DNA from: Lachnospiraceae bacterium
GTDB lineage: Bacteria; Bacillota; Clostridia; Lachnospirales; Lachnospiraceae
Length of the DNA stretch: 64,000 nt
Reading direction: 5' to 3'
NCBI GenBank assembly: GCA_014804795.1
Contig: JAAUZC010000015.1
Span: 9,857 to 73,856 of the forward strand
The first letter of the stretch is position 1. The number at the start of each line of letters is the position of its first letter. The position numbers and the translations under genes were made by a program. Shown piece by piece: positions 28,301-34,967 of this stretch. The notes under the pieces are model-generated. The model searched no databases. It had not been told where the DNA came from and saw only the letters and a program-made list of their open reading frames with translations.

Positions 28301-29387
28301 ATATTCTGACATAGCGCCCCGTTGTGTTTTCCGGTGCCTCAAAGATTTTTCCTGCCGATGTCTCCGGATACACTGCATCTTCACCGATTCCAAGACCATG
28401 CACCCCGTTTTCCTTTGTGCTTCCATCATGCGCCATCCCATCATCTGAATTGTAAATAATTGTTCTGTTATCCTGTGGAAATTCCGGATCTTCTGACACA
28501 ACTATTACTGTCGAAGCATATGTCCTGCCATCCAGCCAATATCTCCACATATTAATACTTGTAATTTCATATATCTGCTTCAGATCACATTCAATAAAAA
28601 TAGAATTCTTCTCGCTGTCACGTCCAAAATCAAAATACCCTCCGCCGTTGCAGTTGTTTTTCTGCCCGTCATTTATCTTATCAATCTGTACGGTCGAGTC
28701 GGTATTTCCCCCGAATGTGGCTGCATCATACACTTCATTGCTCTCAGTAATTACTGCTCTGGAGGTTGTCCCCTTAGATGCAAGCGCAACATTAACCGGA
28801 TCCGGGTATTTTTGCATAAACTTCGCATCTGCCCAGTCTGCATGATCGGACCAGTTCTTATCCCCTGACTCGCAATGAAGCACAACGTGCTCAGCATCTT
28901 CCGGAATATCCACCTCAAAATGATATGCATTAGTAGTCGGATTCATCTCATTTGAAGCATCCACTTCCCTGCCATCAATCAATACACTAAATAAAGGAAT
29001 GATGCCTTCCTGTGAATTGTTCTGATAATCTTCAAGAACAGCTCGATCTACTCCCGCCCAAGCCTCAAATTTTGTATATCCCTTTCCCTTAACATTATAA
29101 GAGATATCCGATGCTGCATGTGTACCAATCCCTTTATCAAACTCTGTCTCTGTACCGTCCTTCAACAGCTTAAGTACCCCTCCGGCATAGGAAAGATTCA
29201 GACGTATCTCATTGTCTTCACATCCTACTGTCGCAGATTCCCACTCAAGATCAGACAAGTACACTGTGCGTGTTTTCTCTTCTGCTGCTTTAGCAAAATT
29301 CGGAACCAACATAGCCTGCAGTAATCCGGCAAACAGGCTAAGTACAGTCATTGTTACTACAAATTGTTTTTTTCTTCTTTCTTTCAT
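25341..29387 (-). CDS. secreted GH98 endo-beta-galactosidase (blood-group glycan type), multidomain
   Basis: 1348 residues with a Sec signal peptide (basic start, hydrophobic 9-27, cut near AKA-AEE). Domains in order: NPCBM/CBM51 (about 38-195, THAASDISYNVKGKGYTKFEA), F5/8-like module (200-395, opening NVALASKG), a five-bladed propeller-like region (400-770, NAINWEVPEG, SEDGIHWTPV), GH98 catalytic barrel (774-1100) and GH98 C-terminal module to the end. Candidate acidic residues are E901 in GVMSTENYW and E932 in FLWSEHQE; WLTGAIDQWGGLADTWKWYE from W983 is strongly GH98. Family members release blood-group A/B trisaccharide or Lewis Y. There is no cell-wall anchor. First gene of an operon; its TGA overlaps the next start. 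Confidence 0.93.
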   Translation of the reverse strand: MKERRKKQFVVTMTVLSLFAGLLQAMLVPNFAKAAEEKTRTVYLSDLEWESATVGCEDNEIRLNLSYAGGVLKLLKDGTETEFDKGIGTHAASDISYNVKGKGYTKFEAWAGVDRAVLEDYQNNSQEGIIPLFSVLIDGREVDASNEMNPTTNAYHFEVDIPEDAEHVVLHCESGDKNWSDHADWADAKFMQKYPDPVNVALASKGTTSRAVITESNEVYDAATFGGNTDSTVQIDKINDGQKNNCNGGGYFDFGRDSEKNSIFIECDLKQIYEITSINMWRYWLDGRTYASTVIVVSEDPEFPQDNRTIIYNSDDGMAHDGSTKENGVHGLGIGEDAVYPETSAGKIFEAPENTTGRYVRIYTYGVKNGGNTNHIVELEVNAIVWPDDVEIQDPEIENPFKNANQPLNLEGPGTNDEVVHPDVVVFDEPWNGYKYWMGYTPNKTGTSYYENPCIEASNDAINWEVPEGVTNPVQPRFDSTQQNENEHNCDTDLLYDKVNDRLILYWEWAQDEAVNGKAHCSEIRYRVSYNGVKWGIPIEGKRDVQIGDEAYGVALATNGERYSDLSPTFVYDEEADTYKMWANDAGNGGYNNATKAVWYLESEDPLSFSKETSKSKQGRTYVENFLGKDENGVQMLPWHQDIQWIPEQGEYWAVVQAFPNTGNPDNSSVRLSKSEDGIHWTPVVDKSGNSKAILSPAPQGKWDDGQIYRTTYWYEPAANGAKNGGTFHVWYSALSKKPDQHWKIGYTSANYRDAMEYLSGIRPELGSPSVKRMTIDNKHPLLIMPLYGKSYNADTDTVELDWGDSLVGRWNAVPEDLKDNAIIELHIGGKIGLRESDAHSAKAFYENQLKVAEENNIPILMVVATAGQQEVYTGVANMTPEWVDSMFKKYSSLKGVMSTENYWTSWQRVADVGADYMKVAHDNGGFFLWSEHQEQVIEGVIATEKFKTALEQYGDSFIFTWKNTPANTNSNAGTASYMQGLWLTGAIDQWGGLADTWKWYEKGYGKLFGGRQSYISGGEEARPVATEPEALLGIEMMSIYTNGGCVYNFEHPAYVYGSYDQNSPAFENVVAEFMRYAIANPAPSKEEVMADTEVVFYGRLSALKSAGNLLQQDINWKDATLPTQLTGRYGLIPAVPYAVGEGIVNDVFREKTIVTENSSEVQKNNKKAFFEEKYPETYTGTGFAQRVKGIWYLYNSSVNEDKNQNANIPLESGMRMDVTMTPHTYAILSEADGNITVKLNNYRVDKDSIWDNYGSGPNNERWDTDHNTKLQDWIRDEYIPNPADDELRTTTFKLENIAAKPDVQIIAGQDGQYEIPVVAYDTENRTATITVKSNGYVDFAIIGGRKV

Positions 29388-29477
29388 CTCTCTTCTCCTT
29401 TCCGTATATATTTATAATTTTATAGGTTTTAAACTTCTTTCCCATAAATTTTTTTGCCCAAATTTTGCACTTTTTTT

Positions 29478-29506
29478 ACTTTAATATTGTCTTCCATAAT
29501 ATTCAA
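29478..29506 (-). promoter_or_regulatory. candidate promoter for the GH98 operon
   Basis: TTGAAT (29501-29506), 17-bp spacer, TAAAGT (29478-29483). The -10 continues into AAAGTAAAAAAA, shared with the promoter of the binding-protein operon, suggesting joint control, perhaps by the YesN-like regulator. Confidence 0.4.
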
Positions 29507-29547
29507 CATGTCCTGATTTATGAAAATCAGAATTTCTCACACAACAT

Positions 29548-29570
29548 AAAAAGCCGGTTTTCACCGGCTC
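29548..29570 (-). terminator. terminator after tgt
   Basis: On the minus strand AGCCGGT-GAAA-ACCGGCT is followed by UUUUU, 26 bp past the tgt stop. It separates the core tgt gene from the GH98 operon. Confidence 0.9.
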
Positions 29571-29595
29571 CTCTTTACATATTTTTCTGCTTGTT

Positions 29596-30729
29596 TTAAA
29601 TATTACCCTGCTTCATCTTCTCCAGCTTTGCCTTCTTATATGCTGCAAATCTGCCCTGATCCAACGCATCCCTGATTTCCGTCATCATTGTATTGTAAAA
29701 ATACAGATTATGCAGCACACACAACCGCATGCCCAGCATTTCCTTCGCCTTCAGCAGATGCCTGATATACGCTCTGGAATAACGCCTGCAGGTCGGGCAG
29801 GAACATCCCTCCTCAATGGGACGCATATCTTTTTCGTATTTCTGGTTAAACAGATTGATCTTTCCGAAATTGGTATACAGATGGCCGTGTCTGCCATTCC
29901 TTGACGGATATACACAGTCAAAAAAATCTATACCCCGCTCCACACCTTCCAGAATATTCGCCGGCGTTCCCACACCCATCAGATAAGTCGGCTTGTCCTG
30001 TGGCAGATAAGGCACTGTCTCTTCCAGAATATGGTACATTTCCTCATGAGTTTCACCGACTGCAAGACCGCCCACCGCGTAACCGTCCAGATCAAGTTCT
30101 GAAATTCTTTTTGCGTGTTCTATACGGATATCATCAAAAACAGCTCCCTGATTGATGCCGAAAAGAAGCTGCGACGGATTGACGGTTCCCTCTTCCGCGT
30201 TTAACTCCCGCATCTTTTTCTGACAGCGCATAAGCCACCTTGTCGTCCTGTCCACGGAATTCTGCACATACTGCCTGTCCGCTTTGCTGGAAGGACACTC
30301 ATCGAACGCCATCGCGATCGTGGAACCAAGATTGGACTGAATCTGCATACTCTCTTCCGGTCCCATAAAAATCTTCCTTCCGTCCACATGGGAATGAAAC
30401 GCCACTCCCTCCTCTGTGATCTTACGCAGCTTTGCAAGCGAAAACACCTGAAATCCGCCGGAGTCCGTTAAAATCGGTTTCTCCCAGGACATAAACTTAT
30501 GAAGACCGCCCACCGATCTTATGAGTTCATCCCCCGGTCTCACATGCAGATGATAGGTGTTGGAAAGTTCAATCTGTGTGCCGATCTCCTCGAGATCAGA
30601 AGTTGCAACAGCTCCTTTGATGGCCGCCACCGTGCCCACATTCATAAAAACAGGAGTCTGCACCACACCATGTACTGTCGTCAGTTCGGCCCGCTTCGCC
30701 CTGCCCTCTTTTTTCAAAATTTTATACAT
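29596..30729 (-). CDS. tgt: tRNA-guanine transglycosylase
   Basis: Exchanges G34 of Asn, Asp, His and Tyr tRNAs for preQ1 in queuosine synthesis. The start MYKILKKEGRAKRAEL at 30729 gives 377 residues, usual for the family; an ATG at 30750 inside the upstream gene is possible. The nucleophile Asp is in ILTDSGGFQVFSL, the second catalytic Asp in AFDECPSS, and zinc ligands in EGCSCPTCRRYSRAYIRHLL plus the later H of LCVLHNLYFY. It directly follows the VanY gene, with no gap, suggesting co-transcription. Confidence 0.95.
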   Translation of the reverse strand: MYKILKKEGRAKRAELTTVHGVVQTPVFMNVGTVAAIKGAVATSDLEEIGTQIELSNTYHLHVRPGDELIRSVGGLHKFMSWEKPILTDSGGFQVFSLAKLRKITEEGVAFHSHVDGRKIFMGPEESMQIQSNLGSTIAMAFDECPSSKADRQYVQNSVDRTTRWLMRCQKKMRELNAEEGTVNPSQLLFGINQGAVFDDIRIEHAKRISELDLDGYAVGGLAVGETHEEMYHILEETVPYLPQDKPTYLMGVGTPANILEGVERGIDFFDCVYPSRNGRHGHLYTNFGKINLFNQKYEKDMRPIEEGCSCPTCRRYSRAYIRHLLKAKEMLGMRLCVLHNLYFYNTMMTEIRDALDQGRFAAYKKAKLEKMKQGNI

Positions 30730-30730
30730 A

Positions 30731-31774
30731 CTATTCCAATCTTTCAACATATTCTTCCAGTGTCAGTCCCTGCTCCATGATCTCCCCGGCAGCAGTCTTC
30801 CCCACATACCGGAAATGCCATGGTTCATATTCGATTCCCGTTATATACTCTTTTCCCTTCGGATAACGCAGGATAAATCCGTATTCCGCGCAATGCTCCC
30901 GAAGCCACTTTCCGGCAGCAGTCTCTCCGAATCCCTCATCCAACGTTTTATAGGAATCCGTATAGATATCAAGCGCAAGACCGATCTGGTGTTCACTTGT
31001 CCCCGGAACATTCACCACCCTGGCGGCCAGTTTATAGGCATCCATATAGGACATGCCCCGCTTCATATAGCGCACGATCTTTCGGTCAAACAGATACTCC
31101 TGTCTGTCGAGTGTCCGGTACGGGGAACATACTTCCAGAGTAATCCCGTCTTCTTTTGCTGCCTGCAGCATACCCAAAAATGACGGTATGATCCGCTCAT
31201 CGCACTGTAAACTTCCTTTGATCGTTCCCAACGTAAACTCATAATCCTCCGGAATCGGATGTCTGTTATTCACAAGCAGCAGGCTCCAGTCGTCTTTTGA
31301 AACCTCTCCGCTTTCCTCCTCAAAAAGTTCCAGATTCTCCGAATCATAGTTTGCCAGAATCTCATCCGCTGAATAATTGTCAATATCATCACTGTCTTCC
31401 GCCTCCGGATTGACAACTTCCTCCGCCTCCATCGACTGTGCTTTCTCCGTTATCACGCCGGTCTCCACCTCTATCGTCTCGGTTTCCGTAGCAAGCGTAA
31501 TATCCTCCGTTTCCAGATGTTCCGTAAATACCTGCTGTTGCGTTTCACTTTCCCCCTGAAACATAGGCGCACAAAAACTGCAGCTAATGATAAAAAACAC
31601 CAAAAGCACCGCCAGAGAGATCAGTTTCTTCGTATTCGAAACAAACCAATCACAAATATAATATACCAGGAGCCAGACCGTAAGCCCAAGCGTAATAATC
31701 CCTTTCAAATAAGGATATTTCCGCATTTTCTGCCTTGCTCCCAGTATTATTTTTTCTTTCCGGGACTCGTTCAT
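30731..31774 (-). CDS. membrane-anchored VanY-type D-alanyl-D-alanine carboxypeptidase
   Basis: 348 residues from the ATG at 31774 (MNESRKEKIILGARQ), with AGGA upstream. Two hydrophobic segments at about 27-41 and 49-66 anchor it. An acidic, threonine-rich spacer (about 70-160) follows, then the zinc peptidase domain with zinc ligands in SEHQIGLALDIYTD and EPWHFRYVG and the substrate loop CSPYRTLDRQ. It trims pentapeptide stems of peptidoglycan. No van regulatory genes or ligases are near, so this is a housekeeping wall enzyme rather than a resistance gene. Confidence 0.88.
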   Translation of the reverse strand: MNESRKEKIILGARQKMRKYPYLKGIITLGLTVWLLVYYICDWFVSNTKKLISLAVLLVFFIISCSFCAPMFQGESETQQQVFTEHLETEDITLATETETIEVETGVITEKAQSMEAEEVVNPEAEDSDDIDNYSADEILANYDSENLELFEEESGEVSKDDWSLLLVNNRHPIPEDYEFTLGTIKGSLQCDERIIPSFLGMLQAAKEDGITLEVCSPYRTLDRQEYLFDRKIVRYMKRGMSYMDAYKLAARVVNVPGTSEHQIGLALDIYTDSYKTLDEGFGETAAGKWLREHCAEYGFILRYPKGKEYITGIEYEPWHFRYVGKTAAGEIMEQGLTLEEYVERLE

Positions 31775-31811
31775 TCTGATTTTCCTATATGTATGTTTTT
31801 GTGTGTTTAAT

Positions 31812-31868
31812 ATTATAGCATATATTTCAGCACACTGCATTGTTTTTTTTCATTTTTTTTTATATACT
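31812..31868. promoter_or_regulatory. divergent promoters for vanY-tgt (minus) and aroC (plus)
   Basis: For the minus strand there is an extended -10, TGCTATAAT (TATAAT at 31812-31817), with a poor -35. For aroC there is TTGTTT (31840-31845), 17-bp spacer that is almost all T, TATACT (31863-31868). Confidence 0.5.
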
Positions 31869-31948
31869 GGTAACAGTTCATCCATGAAATGTTACATATA
31901 CTAAATCCATGTGATCTACACCATCTTATATGAAAAGGAGACATTACT

Positions 31949-33049
31949 ATGGCAGGTTCCACATACGGCACTGTTTTCCGGATCACTACCTGGGGGGAAT
32001 CCCACGGCAAGGCACTCGGGGTTGTTATCGACGGCTGTCCCGCCGGGCTTCCGCTCTCGGAAGAAGATATCCAGATTTATCTGGACAGAAGAAAACCCGG
32101 ACAAACTTCCATCTCCACCCCCCGGAAGGAGAGCGATCAGGTGGAGATTTTAAGCGGCATCTTTGAGGGAAAAACGACGGGAACTCCCCTTTCCCTGATG
32201 ATCCGCAACACTTCCCAGAAGTCCTCCGACTACTCACAGATCGCATCCTGCTACAGACCGGGACATGCGGACTATCCTTTTGACGCAAAATACGGTTTCA
32301 GAGACTACCGGGGCGGCGGCCGCTCCTCCGGCAGAGAGACCACAGGCCGCGTGGCAGCAGGCGCCGTGGCATTGAAAATCCTATCCCGGCTGGGCATCAA
32401 AGTCTGTGCCTATACCGAAGCCATCGGTCCTGTTTCCATTGATTACGGCCGCTTTGATGAGGCGACCATCCTGACGACGCCGACCTGTATGCCGGATGTG
32501 GAAGCTTCCGCAGAAGCAGAAAGCTATCTGAAGGAGTGTCAGATGGCAAAAGATTCCTCCGGCGGTGTGATTGCCTGTCTGGTCAGGGGGCTTCCGGCGG
32601 GCATCGGGGAACCGGTCTTTGAAAAACTGGACGCCTCTCTCGCGAAAGCCATGCTCTCCATCGGCGCTGTAAAGGCCTTCGAGATGGGGGACGGCGCGCT
32701 CGCCGCAAAACGAAAAGGCAGCGAAAATAACGATGCCTTCTTTACGGAAAACGGCAGAATCCACAAAAAAACAAACCACAGCGGCGGCACCCTTGGCGGT
32801 ATGTCCGACGGCAGTGATCTGTTTTTTAAAACTTATATAAAACCCACGCCCTCCATTTTCCAACCGCAGGATACGGTAAACAGAGAGGGTGAAAATGTAA
32901 CGATCCGGATAGAAGGACGGCACGATCCGGTGATCGTGCCGAGAGCCGTTGTCGTAGTACAGTCTATGGCTGCGCTGACGATACTGGATCTTATGATGCT
33001 CAATATGAATGCCCGGATGGAATATCTGGAAAAGTTTTATAAAGATTAG
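31949..33049 (+). CDS. aroC: chorismate synthase
   Basis: FMN-dependent lyase making chorismate from EPSP, the last step of the shikimate path. 366 residues, start ATG with AAAGGAG nearby. Signatures: FRITTWGESHGKALGVVIDG, the FMN-site stretch starting GHADYPFDAKYGFRDYRGGG and continuing into R-S-S-G-R-E-T, and the C-terminal GRHDPVIVPRAVVVV. It is the only long plus-strand gene in the first 50 kb. Its base composition is visibly more GC-rich than its neighbours. It converges with and touches the 3' end of the next minus-strand gene. No other aro genes are adjacent. Confidence 0.95.
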   Translation: MAGSTYGTVFRITTWGESHGKALGVVIDGCPAGLPLSEEDIQIYLDRRKPGQTSISTPRKESDQVEILSGIFEGKTTGTPLSLMIRNTSQKSSDYSQIASCYRPGHADYPFDAKYGFRDYRGGGRSSGRETTGRVAAGAVALKILSRLGIKVCAYTEAIGPVSIDYGRFDEATILTTPTCMPDVEASAEAESYLKECQMAKDSSGGVIACLVRGLPAGIGEPVFEKLDASLAKAMLSIGAVKAFEMGDGALAAKRKGSENNDAFFTENGRIHKKTNHSGGTLGGMSDGSDLFFKTYIKPTPSIFQPQDTVNREGENVTIRIEGRHDPVIVPRAVVVVQSMAALTILDLMMLNMNARMEYLEKFYKD

Positions 33050-34866
33050 TCTTTCGTCCTGTTTATCACAAAATACGTCCATCCGATCAACAGCGGTACG
33101 GATGCCACCGTCGGCAGTTCATATCTGATCGCCGTGGCAAGCGGAGATGCCAGACAGACTAAAATATTCATAAAACTTGGAACAAACAGGATCAATCCGC
33201 TGTATTTTCGCCGTTTTATCAGCATCATTGCAAGCACCACCACGATCCAGGTATACAAACCGGGGGAACATAAATACTTGACCAGAGGCAATACCATGCT
33301 CAAATTCCATATCTGTATCAAAATGTATGCAAGATTACTGTCAAACACATGGTGCAGACCGATCTCGCCCATATAGGAATAATATTCTCCCTGAATCCAT
33401 GCCTCTATATTCTGGGATACGGGCGCAATATAACCGTATCCCTGGTTGATGAAAGCCGCCACATAGGTTCCCGGGTGCTTGAAAAACATCCGGAACCATA
33501 TTTTAAAATAATCCCCCAGATCCGCTCCCCTGTAAAGGTACTTGACGGGATCCGATATCACAGGATCATAGGAAATAAGCATGGCATCGTAGTTAAGCGT
33601 ATTATCAATAACCTGTCTTTCATATTCCGTAACCTCATCCGCATGTTCACAGACATATCTGGCAGTCTGCTGGAACGGCACACTTAAAGACTCCGCCGCA
33701 GAAATTCCTCCTATACCCATAGCCGGATACACAATCCTCATCATCCCCTCGTATAAAACCAGGGTGAGAAGCATGACTGCCGCCACCCGCCTGCGGGATT
33801 CCTTCTTCAGCCAGATCACCATGCACAATAGTGCCGGCAAAACAGCGTGAATCCCGTTATTGCGTAAGAAAACAGCCCCCAAACTGGTAAGGCAAAGTAA
33901 GACCGCATCCTTTTTATCGCACTGCTTTTTCACCAGAATTTCCATCATACAAACGGTCTGCAATACAGCAATCTCTGCATAAAAAAGATCCTTTTCCACC
34001 CATTGTGCATATGTGCCCCAAAATGGCGTAAATGCAAAAAATACAATGCCGGCCATACACCATTTCACGGGAATCCCCAGGTTATACAGCTTTTTCATAC
34101 TCAAAGAAAACACCTTTGCACCTACCAGGGTCTGCATAAAACAATAAAGAAAAAAGCCGAAATTCGCATCTGCAAGCAGGCGTCCCAATGTGAACAGACT
34201 CCCCATAATGCATGTTGACAGTGGCGGATGCCATGCACCCCAGGATGCATCTCCCAAAAATTGCTGTAGCTGAAGCAGGCTGTCGGGACAACCGGAACCG
34301 GGATAATTCATCAGAATCCAGGGCAGCCATCCGATAAAGATGACGGCGAATCCGATCAGGGAAAAATACTCCTCCCAAAAAGTGTTTCCGCCTGCTCCCC
34401 TTGTTTCCAGAGTTCCTTTTTCAAACAGATAATACACACACCGGAGCCCGCCATAGATCATGACCCAGAATCCGGCTATACATGCACAGGATATCAACAT
34501 CTGATAACTGTTTGCAAACAGAAAATCTGCAGAATTCAACTTTGCAAAACTGATTGCTGTCACAAGAGTAACCGCCAGTACAAAAGAAAGAACAAGCGAA
34601 CCGAAATCTGTTTTTTTATCCTTCTTTGATACATATTTTAACATCAGATAGACGGCGGCCAGCACAAACAGATCTGAAAAATCCGGCCTGCTGAAGGTAT
34701 TGTAGAGTTTATTCAGCCCATTCAAAAGGGCGGAATCCGGAAAACCACCGTCAAATATCTCGAACCTGCAATGCAGCACAAAAACTGCCAGGCAGGAAAG
34801 CAGGAAACGTAAAACCGGCCCGTCTGCGCTTTTTCCTTTTATCAGTTGATTTATTTTCTCCAACAT
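33046..34866 (-). CDS. polytopic membrane protein, DUF6020-like
   Basis: 606 residues from the ATG at 34866 (MLEKINQLIKG), which has GAGGAAAAG upstream. About twelve hydrophobic helices with an extracellular loop around residues 440-520. Recognisable stretches are WLPWILMNYPGSGCPDSLLQ, WGAWHPPLSTCIMG and YAQWVEKDLFYAEIAVLQ, which fit DUF6020 proteins related in layout to membrane glycosyltransferases of the GT-C kind. Function unknown; polymer or glycolipid export is a guess. It has a striking palindrome in its promoter region and ends converge with aroC. Confidence 0.65.
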   Translation of the reverse strand: MLEKINQLIKGKSADGPVLRFLLSCLAVFVLHCRFEIFDGGFPDSALLNGLNKLYNTFSRPDFSDLFVLAAVYLMLKYVSKKDKKTDFGSLVLSFVLAVTLVTAISFAKLNSADFLFANSYQMLISCACIAGFWVMIYGGLRCVYYLFEKGTLETRGAGGNTFWEEYFSLIGFAVIFIGWLPWILMNYPGSGCPDSLLQLQQFLGDASWGAWHPPLSTCIMGSLFTLGRLLADANFGFFLYCFMQTLVGAKVFSLSMKKLYNLGIPVKWCMAGIVFFAFTPFWGTYAQWVEKDLFYAEIAVLQTVCMMEILVKKQCDKKDAVLLCLTSLGAVFLRNNGIHAVLPALLCMVIWLKKESRRRVAAVMLLTLVLYEGMMRIVYPAMGIGGISAAESLSVPFQQTARYVCEHADEVTEYERQVIDNTLNYDAMLISYDPVISDPVKYLYRGADLGDYFKIWFRMFFKHPGTYVAAFINQGYGYIAPVSQNIEAWIQGEYYSYMGEIGLHHVFDSNLAYILIQIWNLSMVLPLVKYLCSPGLYTWIVVVLAMMLIKRRKYSGLILFVPSFMNILVCLASPLATAIRYELPTVASVPLLIGWTYFVINRTKD

Positions 34867-34883
34867 ACTTTTCCTCGCTTCGT

Positions 34884-34923
34884 TTTGCTTGGTATAATAT
34901 CTCTCGATATTATACCAAGCAAA
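34884..34923. promoter_or_regulatory. perfect 18-bp palindrome with 4-nt loop upstream of the DUF6020-like gene
   Basis: TTTGCTTGGTATAATATC (34884-34901) is the exact reverse complement of 34906-34923, with TCTC between. TATAAT occurs on both arms, so either strand has a -10-like hexamer. It lies 18 bp upstream of the gene's ATG and 45 bp after the stop of the preceding gene. There is no U-run, so a terminator is unlikely; an operator or a leader hairpin is more probable. Confidence 0.6.
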
Positions 34924-34967
34924 CCTTAGAATGGCAAGGACAGCGTACATCGTAAAGGAGATAACTT

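Noticed and set aside
30731-31774. Vancomycin-resistance gene cluster
   Set aside because: A VanY-type peptidase alone, without van ligase, VanX or VanRS genes, is not evidence of resistance.
32381-33082. 233-codon minus-strand frame opposite aroC
   Set aside because: Shadow of chorismate synthase created by GC-rich third positions.
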